From Onchocerca lupi (taxonomy: Eukaryota > Nematoda > Chromadorea > Rhabditida > Onchocercidae), in NCBI GenBank assembly GCA_028564675.1, contig JAOVVO010000281.1:1-64000 (forward strand): a stretch of 64,000 bases of DNA, read 5' to 3'. This document shows positions 22,908-36,686 of this stretch, piece after piece. The notes below the pieces were generated by a model. That model was not told where the DNA came from. It saw only the letters and a program-made list of their open reading frames with translations, and searched no databases. Positions within the stretch are counted from its first letter, which is position 1. Every line of letters begins with the position of its first letter. The translations under genes were made by a program, and so were the position numbers.

Positions 22908-22930
22908 ACCTAAGCCTAAGCCTAAACCTC
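22908..22930 (-). repeat. Short interstitial telomere-like repeat
   Basis: ACCTAAGCCTAAGCCTAAACC on the plus strand, which on the minus strand is about three units of the nematode telomere hexamer TTAGGC, with one variant unit at each end. Short interstitial tracts of this kind are common in nematode chromosomes. Confidence 0.7.
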
Positions 22931-23813
22931 GGATTTCTATTCATCGTATTTTTCATATTTTTTTACGTTTCTTGATTCGTTTCAGGAATATTCGTAATTT
23001 CATTGAATTTGTTCATTCTTGTATTTTTAGAAGTATTATTAACTTTATCGCTTTACCTAAATATACGTGAAAATCTTCACATAAGAAATTCTCGTGTTTA
23101 TAAATTGAAATGTCAAAATATTAGAATTGAGATTGACGTTTTTGTCAAATGCAATTAAAATTGCATACGTACAAAACTTTTACTTTCAATATGTGCAATA
23201 TCTTGAACGTTTTTTTTGATGAAAAAAAAAAAAACTTTCAAGAATTTAATTCAATATATGAACAGAATTTCTAGTTCCGTGATTTTTGCTTCATGATAGT
23301 GCAGCTAATTAAAAAAAAGTTGTCCATCAATTAGATTTCATCAAATTCATTGAATTTAAATGGGAAATAGGATCGATAAGTTCATCAAATGAAAATATTA
23401 AAAAACTAAAAATTATATGGCAAAAAGAAGAAATGAAATGGAAAAATCATTTTCGCTCATCAAAAGCTATTGGAACATTTTTTGCCTGTTACAGCCAGCT
23501 AATATTTGAAAAGTTTCTCTTTTTTTTGTCTGGTAGTCTTTAAAATTGTTTCTATGCTGTAAAAAGCGATAGTGATTGGCAAAACTGATAGTTTTTGAAA
23601 ATTCTCCTTTCTTTTTCAAATTTAAAGTAGAGTAAAGACAGGCAATCACTTCTTCATATCCATTTTAACTTCAATTCATCATTTTGAAAATAGCATTTGT
23701 TTATTCGATTAGCATTGCTAATAGATTCTTGGATAACTATAATCAGAAAGCGCTTATCATATAAAGTTAACTTTGTGCTGATTAAATAGAATATTGAGGG
23801 ATTTATACATATT
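22931..23813. other. Intergenic, nothing recognised
   Basis: AT-rich. The minus frame at 23467-23649 is lysine-rich and shows no domain. No repeats beyond short homopolymers. Confidence 0.5.
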
Positions 23814-24060
23814 TAAACTTAAAATCTTTACTTTACATCTTTCTGCATATATTTCAAGATTTCAATATAGTAAAATGCTACATTTCAAAAAGCTATTTAA
23901 CTTTAAAACTTTCTGACTTCGTATCTTTCTGAGTGTATATCAAAATTTTAATGTAGTGAAATGTTACTTACATTTCGGTGAGTTATTTAACTTCGAATTT
24001 TTACTTCACATCTTCCCGCATATATTTCAAGATTTTGATATAATGGAATACTGTAGAAAA
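23814..24060. repeat. Diverged ~88-bp tandem repeat, about 2.8 copies
   Basis: Units start near 23814, 23899 and 23989, each with AACTT(A/T)(A/G)AA, then a CTTTAYTTCRYATCTTTCTGC-like box, ATATTTCAAGATTT, an AATATAGTRAAATG box and TTCRRRRAGYTATTT. The array explains the overlapping open frames around 24001-24343, which I do not accept as genes. Confidence 0.75.
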
Positions 24061-25270
24061 TACAAATTGTAACATTTTGAAAAGTAGAATGAAGTGAAAA
24101 GAACAACTTCTAGTAAACTTATGATTGATGAATAATACGACGAAGAGTATTCGATCTTTTTCAATATTTTGCTTACTGAAGTTATCAGCGAACCATTCAG
24201 TCAATGAATCAATTATTGCTCTCTGTTTAACATCGAATAATTTTGCTTTTTTAAATTCATTTTTTATTTTCAAAAGTTTTATAAGACAAATTTCTCGAAA
24301 ATTTCAAATTATTTTTCATAATTTGAATATTTCATCCTCTTAATCTTGGTGAATTTTGTTGAAACCTAAAAAAAAAAATTAAATGTCTTTGACTTTTGAA
24401 TGGTATCAGTCTAAAATTTCAAAATTTTTTCTTCCTAAATTTGACATTTCCAACTGATTGTTATCAGTACAAGTCTGATTAATGCTTGACATTCTCATCA
24501 TGAACTTCTTTTATCAAATATTCTGCCTGTTCAAACATAGATAAGAAATATAACTTTAGCATAATGTATTCATCAATATTGCGTCTTAAAACACGTAACG
24601 GAAAACTTTTGATGTCAAAGGATCAGTCGAATTCCAATTTGCTTATCGATATTTTCGATCTGATATGCAAGAATTCAGTTTTATGATGAAAGTCGTATAG
24701 TTCACTTTTTTTTCTTAGAACCATTACATTCGTTCATTTCTTAAAAATTCAAATTTTTTTTCATTGCTTTATTTTTATTTATTTTCATTTCTCGATTTTT
24801 AGTTTAGTTCTTTTGTTAGAAATTCATTCCTTTTGTTCACTTTTCCTACTAGAAATTTGTCTGTTCACTTCAATTAGATAATTCACTTTCGTTTTATTCT
24901 TAAAAAAAGAATTCACTTTTTCTGCTAGAAGAATTTCATCTCTTCTGTTCATTTTTTCTGTTACAAAATTTCGTAGAAATTAATAATTCTACTACAATAA
25001 TCCAAGATATTACATATTCTACAACATATAATATTCAATCAAAACTTAGCATCTCCGTTTCCAAAATCATTTTTGTATATTATTTTTTGCAAAATGCTTA
25101 ATGATATTATCAATGATGAATTTTTTTGTGAACAATTGGAATTTTTGCATAAATATGTAAATCATGCTGAAAACTTAAATATTTTGCGTCACTTTTTTTT
25201 ATTTTATCCAACAATTTATGAATAACATTAATTATTCTCTTATTGTAATTTAACAATGAATTACTTTCAC
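24061..25270. other. Upstream region of the patched-related gene
   Basis: AT-rich. The part 24770-24980 is built of loosely repeated pyrimidine-rich blocks (TTCTGTTCACTTTTTCTGCTAGAA variants). No core promoter element can be assigned with confidence. Confidence 0.4.
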
Positions 25271-25289
25271 TTTTTTTTTTTTTTTTCAG
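25271..25289 (+). other. Strong splice acceptor before the patched-related gene
   Basis: A T16 run followed by CAG, 86 bases upstream of the ATG at 25375. No obvious 5' exon is seen upstream, so this is a candidate spliced-leader trans-splice site; a distant 5' UTR exon is the alternative. Confidence 0.5.
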
Positions 25290-25374
25290 TTAGAAAGTTG
25301 GAAGTTGGAGAAGAAAATCTGAATTATGAAGTGATTGAAATCTGAAAAGGCGGTCAAATATTGCTCTATGAAAG

Positions 25375-28300
25375 ATGTCATTAGAAAATCCAGAAGAAGC
25401 AATCAATGGAGCTTTGTTGATGGTCGAGGACAATGAGGTCAAAGTGTCATGGAATGATAGTTTAAAGAATGATTCGGGTAACAGTTATATGGAAGGAACT
25501 GATAACTTGTTACAGTGGAATGATCAATGTGCTCAGACATTTAATCAGCTTCAAAAGACTTCTCATGGTTGATTTTTGAATAAATTTAAGCAAGTGAAAG
25601 TCAAATTTACTACAGCTTCAATTTAGTGTGTTTAATAAATTACATTTCTCATTTCTCTTTTTAACAAATTGAAATAGTGAAAACTGGGACCATATGCTGG
25701 GTTATCATAAAAATATCACTGAAATGTTAAAAAAAAAAGAGATAAAACGTTGAAATTTCATGTTAATTTGATATAGAAGAATTCGAAAAAAAGTAGGAAA
25801 AAAATTTCAAAATTAAATGGCATATAAAGATTGTAACAATAGTACTTGATAATTTTTTGAATTTTCATGAATTATTTGCATTCGTTCAGTATATTTTGTT
25901 GGCAAATTTAGGACACACGAGTGATTTACGACGCAAAAAACTTCTCTTTTTATGGAGGTTTCTTACGCTTCGAGGTTTATTTCGACTTCTAGGTAAAATT
26001 ATACAAACTTCAATTTATTGCGAAATTGTATAAATCTTTAACTTATTGTGGAATTATATAAATATGAAATTATTGTTTTTAATAAATATTCTTTCCATCT
26101 CTTATCTGTTACATTATGGAATCAACGAATTCTATATGAGAAGAATTCCGATATCTTATCATCATTTTTTCCTCTCTAGCTGCTAAATTTAGTTTAAATT
26201 CAGTGTGCTCTCTTTTCTGTTATCTGTCATTCTTTTATCATATTTCCTTACCAAACTTTCCATTTTTTGCGATTCATGATTCTGACGATCTTTGAATTAG
26301 TTATATATCATAGTTCCTTACAGAGTGATCAACAAATTCAATCCAAAATATGCATTGAGCTAAAGAAATGATAGTTTACTGAACATGGCCTGTAAGATAA
26401 TTTGTAGGAAATGAGTATTTTCTTAGCTAATAAAACGTTGTAACATATATAAGATTCGTTTTAATTCATTTCTAAAATTCAATACCATTCCAATTTCAAT
26501 TAATTAAGAATTACATTTTTATTTGAAGCTTTTTGTTTTCCGATTAAATTATTATTTGGAAATTCAGGTGAAAATGTTGGTTCTTATCCAACAGTATACA
26601 TTCTTTTATCATTATTGATCTCAACAACTTCATTTGGTATGTTTAAAATTGTTTTACGTGATCGAATACGAGATGGTTATACGCCAACCAATGCACCATC
26701 CAGATACGAAATGAATGTACTGCGAGAATTTTGGAATGCTACTGGTACTTTGAAATATAAAAATCATAAAATATTTTAAAATGAAATTTAAAATATATAA
26801 AATAAGTACAATATCTAATATAGTATTTAATACTCGGTAAATTATAGAAAAATTCAACGAGTAATGGTTTGACAGTATGAAATATTAGTAATAATTTAGA
26901 ATTAGCTAAGATTTTATTCAAAATACTTCTAAATTTCATTCAGAATGAGTGAATAAAATTACATCATTTAGACTACTGTTTTCTAATTCAATCAAAATTT
27001 GGCTGAAATATTTAGCAAGCATAATAACATAAGCATTAGAAAAAGTAAATCATTTCGATGCTCATTTGAATTTCAGTTACTAATTAAACAAGCTTTAATT
27101 GATTGATAAGAAAGACACATATATCGCAATGAATGATCGGGCTTATTAGATGGAATGTATCATTATCACTTTTCTTTTCATTGCTCACATTTTCTTTCAA
27201 AAATTGAACAGATTAAAAGTTTATTGTTGGAAAAAAAAAAATAAAATAAAACAAGTCCTAAAATTATTTGTTTTTTTTAGGCGACCCAATGGTAACGGTA
27301 GTATTATTAACAGCTAAAGATAATGGATCCATGTTACGTGATGATTATTTGAATGAAATTGAAAGTTTAAACAATTATTTGACAAATAATCATAGTGTAA
27401 TGTATGATAATCAGCCAGTTTTCTACGAAGATTTTTGTTCACCTTACTGTAGGATGAATATTGCACTACAACTTTTCAAGGTAAATATTTATCAACTTTC
27501 ATGATAATTTTAGTATTATCATTAATACTCAGTCTGTTAAGTTTTATCACTAATGTATGCTTGCATAAAATATTTAATTGCATATATTAGGAAATAAATT
27601 ATTATTATAATAACATCGGTTTTGCAGCCTTCAATCCTAACATGTTGTATTAATTCATCGTTATAAATTTTGGATCGCGAAACTTTGATCATCCGCAAAT
27701 TTACACTTAAATTTAAAATTTGTTCATAAAATTGTTTCAAATAGTATAATTTTATTCGAAAATCATAAAAATCAAGATGAAGTAAATTTGATGAAACTTC
27801 TAGAATAAAGATAAAAAAGATATGATTAAAGTAAACAGCATTTATAAGGAAATAAGTATAAGTTTGCGTGAAATAAAATATGAATTGCCATTGAGATTAG
27901 GTCTGACTTGTTGCATATATGCGACTTTTCATGGGAAAAAAATATGTCAATATTTAGCTTATTTTTTAATCTTTTTTTTTGAAAATTTTTCCAATTCGTT
28001 TAATAATTAGCAGAAATGAGGAATTGTAATTTTGGAATGTGAACTTTTTTGAATGTTTCCATTATTTACATGATTTATTATACATTAATGGCGACACGAT
28101 TTTGTTACTTGATAATATTTCATTTATTTTTTAATTGATAATTATCTCCTTTCAGTTCATTTATTAAGATTAAATTAAAATAAATTTTTTAAAGCAAAGT
28201 GTTGATGTTGAAAGAATGCATTTGCAACACGGTGAACCACTTTCGGGTGATACTTTCTTAATATATCCAGTAGCAAAAATTGATGGCTTTGATGTTCATT

Positions 28301-31300
28301 TGGAACGAAACTTTTTCGGGATTACTATCAAAGAAACACCTAAAAAGGATACTTTTATTGGCCAAAATATTACTGCTGATAAATTACCTGCAAATACATC
28401 CTATGCGCAATTAGTTTCAAATCTACAATTCGTTAAAGTATGTTTAGATTTTTGATATTTGATATTTACAACTTCAAGTTCGATTTCTTTTGCATTTGAC
28501 ATTTGATATTTTTTCGAATAAGTTATATCAATAAAGTTGCTAGGAAAAATTTTCCACTCTTAACAATCAATAAATGCTGTTATTTATAGTCATGTAATGG
28601 TGAATTCTAAGAATTTTAAATTTCATTTCGAATTTCAGGTAGTCTTAGCGCTTTATCGTGCTGATCGATCAGCTCTTGAAATGGAAGGAAAATTATTATT
28701 ATGGGAACTTTCTGTCTTTGAATTTGCTCAAAAGCATTACAAAAGCGATTTAATTGATATGCAGGTGTTTCTATTTGGAATAATTGAGTGAATGTTTGCT
28801 GAAAGATTACAAGACATTTTGGATTTTCTCAAATTAAAAATGAAGTTGTATAAAGTTGTTTTTAGGTAATTGGTGCAGAAATTCTTAATCAAGAAATGAT
28901 CAAAGATGGACAAAAGCTTGCACCCTTTTTTGCAGCAGGTTTTTCATAAATTTTTTCTAGTTTTTAATTTTTTTAATGTTACTTTAATTTCTGAAAATTG
29001 ATTGTATTTTCATTTTATATCAATTTTATTGAACAGTAATTAATTCATTCAATTTTATCACACAGTAATTAATTCACTGAAAATGAAATTAAATTTCAGC
29101 TTTTTATCAATTTTTACTGAAACTAATAAAAAGCTAAAATTTATCAATTTACTGGTACTGAAATTTCAATTTCATATGATTTCCACTTACATTTACCATT
29201 TAATGTTTATATTTTCTTATTATTTTCATTTATTCTAATTATTTATTATTTTATGTTTTCTTGCATTACATTAATTACTTTTGCTTCAGCTTCATTAACA
29301 TCTAATATTTCGAATCTTATTTCAGTCATATTCGGATTTTCAGGTTTTAGTTTTATGATGTTTTTTGTAACTATTACGGTTCTTGCTGGGGCAATTTTTC
29401 ACAATGCAATGGATTGTGGCAAAGTTTTGGTAGCATTTGGTTCCATTCTATGTCCAATACTTTCTATCACATCATCATACGGTATCATATCGCTTCTTGG
29501 TATTAGAACTAATTCACTTATGCTGGTTATGCCATTCCTTATTATGGGCATTGGTTAGTTGAATAATTTCTTCTTAATCCTTTATTTTCCATTTGTGAGA
29601 AGTTTTCACATTAAAAAAAAATCGAAATTTCTATCAAGGATTATTATATATTCATTTTCTTTCTTCCACATTTTGTTGCTGAATTTTGCAAATATTTTTG
29701 TATCGTTGGAATAATTATTTCCTGTCAGTGTATATCATGCCAAGTAAATAAACAAATTATGATAGAATAGTTCTACAGACATCTAAATGTCATGAACTAA
29801 TGGATCATTGAATAATTTACTTTTCCATGATAATTGTGAATATTTTGCATGTGCAAAGAAAAGTAGGGATTATTTTAAGCTTCATATTTTGAAATAATCA
29901 ATTCTGTGAACTTTAATATTTTTCGAAATATTTCAAAAATTTGAAGTAACATTGTTAACTTGAATCGTAGTTATTTTAAGGTGTGGATGATGCATTTCTG
30001 ATGATTCATCCTTGGCAACGTTTAGCACTTCATACTAGTAGTGTTAGTGTTCGACTTGGTTTAGTATTCGAAGAAGTAGGACCTTCTATTACGATCACTT
30101 CATTAACCAATTTTATTTCCTTCAGTATCGGTGCTTTAACTCCTACACCAGGTTAAATTGTTGATAAATGATATTCGAATTGATATTTAATATCTTTATA
30201 AATTCCAGTATTTTTTTGCAAGAACTAGTTTTTAGAGAATTATAATTCTTAATTAATTGTAATTAATTTTTGAAATCTTACAATATAGTAACACCTTAAT
30301 CTTATATTTATATCTGGATTATATATGATCAGTTGATTTTTGGACTTGATTTGATTAAGTTTAATTAATTAATTAATTTTTAAATATATAGACCAACTTT
30401 CTAAGATAGACCAACTTTCTCAATTTTTCCATCATCTTTTTTTATTTTTTTTTCAGAGATACGATTATTCTGTGTGTCAACAGCTATTGCAATGGGATTG
30501 GATTATTTATATGAATTAATTTTATTTGGACCCGTATTAGCATTAGCTTCATATTACGAAAAACGTAATAAAAAGTATACGGTATCATCGTGTTCAGAGA
30601 AAACCCTACTGCATGGATGGCGTCTACAGGTTTCAGTTATTTTATTAAAGATTTTCATTACAAATTAAATCAACGGATATGTTCAACATCGCATGTATAC
30701 TTTATATCTCAATGATATATAATTTTATAAGGATTCAGTGAATACCGTTGCATGAAAATTGAGAAATTTCTCATTTTTAAAAACTTTAAGATTCCGAAAT
30801 CCAGATCTGAAGTTTGATATATTCAAAATTGCATAAGCAATGAATTTTATGCTTTTTTTTCCTTGTTGATTTTACTAATAATAATTATTTCAACGTTTTA
30901 GATTGATACATTTATGAAATGGGTTCTAAAAATGTATTGTCGTATCCTGGAACATCGTATTTTCATGGTATTTTTATTTGTTGCAGTGCTTATTTACTGG
31001 TATTTTGCTATTATCGGAGCATTAAAGATAAAAACTAGATTGGATACGGTGAAAATTTTACCCCGAGATTCACCGATACAAAAGCCAAATCAAATACTTA
31101 ACGATATAAGTGTGTTATCAATTTTCAGTTTCTTTTCAAGTTTACTCTTCAATTAACTTTGTTTTTTTCATGTAAAAAAAACAAAAGAATCATAGAAGTT
31201 TTTTATTTGGTAAAAAACTTTTTTTGTTTCTCGAATTTACTTTCACTTAAATATTTCCTTCCATAATTTAAACATTTTAATTTTTGTACATTTTTATACC

Positions 31301-34300
31301 ATTTTCTCAGCCAAAATACGAATTTATAGTTTGGAATGAATACCATCCGGTAACAATACTTATAAATAATCCACTAGATATTCGAAAACAACAAACAATG
31401 CAACGATTTTGGCAGCTTGTCAATGATTTTGAAAGTTTACCGCTATGTAGAGGTAAGTTAATATAAGTAATTCGATGACCTAGCGAACCTAATAGTTTCC
31501 TCAGGTCTCGAATTCGTTTGCAAATGTAACTGTGGAATTAAATTATTGATGATTCCCGTAGAATTCACCTAGATTTAATTGGGATTTCAGTTAAAAAAAA
31601 TTTCAAATTTTCCTTAACTTTGTGATCAACTTTGATTTTACAGGAAATATTTCAACGTTATTGTGGCTTCGCGACTATGAACACTATTATAAGCACGGTG
31701 ATGCTATGTCATCTTTATGGTCATTTCTTAGTTTCGAAGATTTGGAATCAACCAGCAAAACTCCTTACTCTGAAACGGGTCTCGACTTTGACAAACTGGA
31801 AAGCTTTCTCGATTCACCCTTTTATAAACATTGGAATACGTGTATGATTGTGACTAAAACAAAGTAAATTGTTAAGTGGATTATTTTGCAAAAATTAGAA
31901 TTTTACTTGGAAATTTTCGAAATTTAAGAAATTTATAAAAAATTTTCGAAAGAAACTTAAGGATTATGACTAAAATTGATCCTACTGCCGTCCATCTGCT
32001 GCCAGTTTCGAAATCCTGATCTTTTGAATCCTTCGAAGTTCCTGTACCTTACTTGAACATCAACGTATCGCCTCATGATTGCTTAACTTCACTTGTTTAC
32101 CTCTGTTTTGGGACGTTTTGATGGTAAAAATATCGCCTTTTCATTACAAAAATATAAAATAATTTACTATAATATAATTATATTATAGAAATGGACTTCG
32201 AATAAATCGTTTTTGGTTTATCGTAGCGTATAGGAATACATCAACATGGGAAGTACGAATTGAATTAATGGAGAAATGGCGAGAAATTGCTGAGAACTAT
32301 AAAGTAAAATATTTTACTTTTAATAATGGCTAGAAAATAATGTCCAAATTAAATAACTGTTTCGTAATGTCAGGATTGAATTATCCTTTAAAATAAGCAA
32401 GATTTAATTCCATTGAACCAGTATTCCTCAGTTTTTTAATTCCATTGAACCAGCATTCTTCAATCATTTTTTCAATTGATATTTAAGGATTTAAATGTGA
32501 CAGTTTGGGAAGCTAATGGAATGTTTGTGGACCAAATGCTTAGCTTAAAAACAGTTGCAATACAGGTAAAGAATTTGTTTATATTTTTATAAAGATATTT
32601 ATTCCAGACTACTTAATTATCCGCTAATTTAAATGTTATCATTTTCATCATTCATATAAGTTGATGTAAGATGTAAGTAATTGACTTCTAAATAGTTTTT
32701 TGTTTAAATTATTACTTTTAAAAAGATTATTTCGCAAGTATTTACCTTAAAAACTGAAGTCCTTCGGTTCATTTATTCAACGGATGTATTAATAATTGTG
32801 AAAACTTATTAAATCAAATATGCTTATTTTAATGATAATAAATGATGCATAATTTTAGACTGGTACATTAACATTAATCTGTATGGCGATCGTTTGTGCA
32901 TTGTTTATTCCGAATCCATGTAGTATCATAACAGCTTCTATTGCAATCGCTTCCATTAGTCTTGGTAAGTGAAGTCTAAGGTACAGTACTATTATAGTCC
33001 ATTAGAATAGATAAAGTAGCTCGAATTGTGATTTGTTGGCAGTTTAGAACTGGATGCTTTTGTGAATTATAATTTGTTGTTTATAGTGTGATTAATCCGT
33101 ATGATATTTTGTATACTTATTAGTGCAAGTAATTCGTATGATATTTCAAATGTTTACCATTATAGTTAATTCATGCCATATTTTAGATTAATTTTCAGAA
33201 TTCATATGATACTTTAAATGCTTATTTGAAAAAATATCTCAAATCCTTGCTTTGTAGGTTAACTATTTATGCACTTCTATTCAAAAATAATACAGTTTGA
33301 TATTTGATAAGTGTTATTTCATTTGTATTTTGTGATTATGGACATTTTTTTCTTTTTTTTTCAAAATAATATCTTCTAAACAGTAGTTATTTATTTAGAT
33401 AATTACTTTTGGGAATATATTTATTTGATCTATTAGCAACTGATAGTTATTCATCTAAGAACAGAAATTAATCGGAATAATTTCTGAGAAATTTTTCTTG
33501 TACAGTTATAATAATTCTTTAATATATTAGTTTTTCTTAATTACGTTTTTCATTATTTAGGTGTATTTGGATTCCTATCCTGGTGGAATTTTGATCTGGA
33601 TCCGGTAACAACGGTTGCAATGTTAATGTCTATTGGTTTATCAGTTGATTTCACTGCTCATGTCTCTTATCACTACCAGGTAATTAATTCAAAAAAGCGT
33701 CTAATCTTTGCATATACGTTTATTTTTTGCTCTAATTTTCTAATTAATAATAGTCACTCTACTAACATAATATCGCTTTAACTTTTATATGAAGCAAACA
33801 AATCAGAAAGTTTTGCATCATTTCAAAATTAATTGTTTTACAGCTAACTAATCGGCGAGAGATTCAAAATAAAAAAATTGTAAAAATTCCAATCAAAGGT
33901 CCACATGAAAAGCTCGAACATACTTTGCAAACTGTTGGTTGGCCAATGATACAAGCTGGTGCATCGACGGTGATGTGTGTTTTACCACTTGTTTTTTTGC
34001 AGGTATGCAAGATTCTTGAGTTTTAAATTAACTTTTTAGTCAGTCGTTTTAATTATCTGAATTGATCATTTTATAATAACGGAAATTACCTTTGAAAATG
34101 GTTGACAAAAAGAAGCTTATAAAAGCTATAATAAATATGAATAAACAGAACAATTTTGTTATTGCATTTGAAATTATCTACCGGAATTAATGAAATTAAA
34201 AGACTATCCATAAATTGTTTGGAAATAATTTATATAAAAATTTTAAATTGTAAAAACTCAAAGATTGAAAGTCTTTCAGAAATTGAATCTTTCGTATTTT

Positions 34301-34538
34301 TAAATTATAGAGTTATTCACCGATGGTCTTCTTCAAAACGATCATTTTGGTGGTATCGTGGAGTTTATTGCATGGACTTATCATTCTACCAGCACTTTTG
34401 GGTGCTCTACCGGATTGTCTAACAAATGCTAACTGTTACCGTACATTCTTATCTACAAGTAGTCAAAAATCATGTCGTTATATGGGACCACATGAAATGG
34501 ATCTGATTAATGGACAAGAAATCGAATCCAACGATTAG
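25375..34538 (+). CDS. Patched-related (PTR family) sterol-sensing-domain membrane protein, 18 exons, ~980 aa
   Basis: A 12-span membrane protein of the patched/NPC1/Dispatched superfamily; nematode PTR proteins act in cuticle formation, moulting and lipid/sterol handling. Exons: 25375-25567, 26568-26744, 27281-27480, 28195-28437, 28639-28764, 28866-28938, 29344-29553, 29981-30151, 30457-30629, 30902-31111, 31311-31452, 31644-31863, 32189-32303, 32488-32565, 32859-32964, 33561-33679, 33844-34002, 34311-34538. All phases agree and give 980 codons plus stop. TM1 is at about residues 71-89, followed by the family block LRDRIRDGYTPTNAPSRYEM. The large first loop (about 95-330) has paired cysteines. 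The sterol-sensing domain (TM2-6, about 338-500) carries GIGVDDAF, and the second half carries IGLSVDFTAHVSYHYQ, the matching TM10 motif; both are hallmarks of proton-coupled RND-like transport in the superfamily. Weak points are the exon 4 acceptor (TTTAAAG) and the exon 10 donor (AGT/GTGTTA). I cannot name the PTR orthologue. Confidence 0.93.
32402..32468 (+). repeat. Tandem duplication of ~34 bp in an intron
   Basis: TTTAATTCCATTGAACCAG followed by a TTC-rich tail occurs twice in a row within the intron between exons 13 and 14 of the patched-related gene, with a few differences. Confidence 0.8.
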
Positions 34539-34728
34539 AATTTTTTCTTTTCCTTTAGCTTTTCATTTTTATTCCTATTTTCTCTTAGATATACATATGT
34601 AATATATATTATACTTCTCATGGCTTTTTTGTATTGCTCACAAGTACGTAATTTATAATCAATATATTTAAGTACTATTGATTTAGAAACTTCTTCGATA
34701 TTTTATTGAAAATATAATTCTGTCTATA

Positions 34729-34734
34729 AATAAA
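34729..34734 (+). terminator. Polyadenylation signal candidate, patched-related gene
   Basis: AATAAA 191 bases after the stop codon at 34536-34538. A plausible 3' end; no other canonical signal lies closer. Confidence 0.5.
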
Positions 34735-36645
34735 TATGAAAACATAAATATTTAAACGAAAATATTTAATATATACTTAAATATAAATATATAAATATCT
34801 TATTTTTCAACTGAAAATGGATTTTTTTTTTAAATTCTTGAATGAATTGGAAGTTTCAAACTTTGGCCATTTCTTATTGAAATTTCTTTCTCTTTTTAAA
34901 AAAGTTACTTTCTAAAGTTCCTTTCTTTACTTCTTTTGTTATCCCCAATTCTTCTTAATTTCTTCTTTTTTTTTTCATGTGCTTATTTGGCCTTCGGGGA
35001 ATATTTGGTGAATTTTGATTGGAATTTTTGTTTAGAGAAATAAATTCAATAAAAGTGAAATTAAATTGAGCTAACCGAAGTTGGAGAAAATTCGAGCCAT
35101 TCTTTTGAAAACTATCTTTCTTAAAAAATAATTTCACCAACCAATAATATCCAAATTAATATTTCTTTTTCTTCTTTCTCTCTTGAAGATTCAGAATTTT
35201 CTCTCTCCAATCACATTGCATATTTTTTATATAGACTTAAAATATAAAAATCATTCATCCATTTATTTGCTTAGATTTTATCTCGAAAATTTTATGCTTA
35301 GAATTAGTATCTCTTTGCAATAATTTTTTTTCTTTTTTATTCGCTACTGCGAAGTAGATATTTTTAGCGGGTTCTTCTGATGCAGTTAAACAGGTTATTG
35401 AATTACTGTATAATATATCTGACAGTTTAATACTTATTTTTATCACAGTGCTTTTTTAGATTCGTCTTGATTTTTTTTTCTACTCTTTTGTTTATCTTAT
35501 AATCTATATTGATATGACAATAAGCTTTAAATAAAATAACTGTTGAAGCTTTGTTGTACTTTGAAAAAAATTTTAAAAAAAGTCAGTCGATAAATTATTT
35601 TATTGTGATTATTGCTTGTCCATTTCCTTCTCACAATTTATTCCGAGTTCGAAAAATCTGTAGAATTTCTCATGAGTTTTTCTAAATTTACTTAGAATAA
35701 TCCATTAGCTTTTTTTTTACAATTAACTTTTCTCATCAGTTTTCACTAACTGATTAATTATTTCGTTATTTCATGCACTTAAAATTTAGATGAATCTTTT
35801 GCGAATTTTTAATTGGATTGATTCGTTATGTTTTTAAACGATCATTTCGAATAGTATAAAAAATGTTGGAAGTAATTGACTTATGGCACCTTTAAACTAC
35901 AGTAATTTCGGCATGCTTCACACTGTGACCAAAAGTGTTTTTGACAATTTATAAATTAGATCATGCTCATGATAAAAGGGGTGAAAGGCAAATTAAGAAC
36001 TAAGATAAAGAAAGGTCATCTATCTATCAAGACATTTGTCTTTATTGCTGTTTCCGAATATCGTTACCATTGGATACAGCACTACCGGATCCATGTCAAA
36101 TATTTAGATGATCGTCATCATCATCATCATCAAACACCCATATTAATATCAACCATATCTGGTTCATCCCGGAACATTAACAATTTTTCAAAACTTTACC
36201 CATCATTATATATTATTTTCATTATTTTAATCCAATGACAATCACTATCGAAAGATAATCTATCTGGGTATCATCAAGGTTATCAGCAAACGAAATATTT
36301 CTTCAGTAATCAGAATAAAACTATTGATAGGTATTATTATTACTTATTTTCCTTCAATTCTTTTTGAGTTCAAGCAATTTATTTTCATGTTAAATATGAG
36401 TTTTTAATTGCGATAAAAAAAAGGAAGAAAATTTGCTCAATGATATTAAAACAATTGATTCATTACAATGGAAAAAAAGAAAGTTTCTCAAACAATTCAA
36501 AACTGTGTCCTATTACGGCGTAAAAATTTTCTTTCATTCATCCAGCGTACTGATTAACACAATTTACTTTTTGCTCCCTATCAATTTACAAAAACTATTT
36601 CTACTCCCCAAAATGTATAATTTGTTTTCTTACTGCAACAAGAGA

Positions 36646-36686
<41 letters not shown>

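Noticed and set aside
24001..24343. Two overlapping frames on opposite strands
   Set aside because: They start in or next to a tandem repeat and show no domain or splice signals.
31632..31847. 71-codon alternative frame
   Set aside because: Shadow of exon 12 of the patched-related gene.
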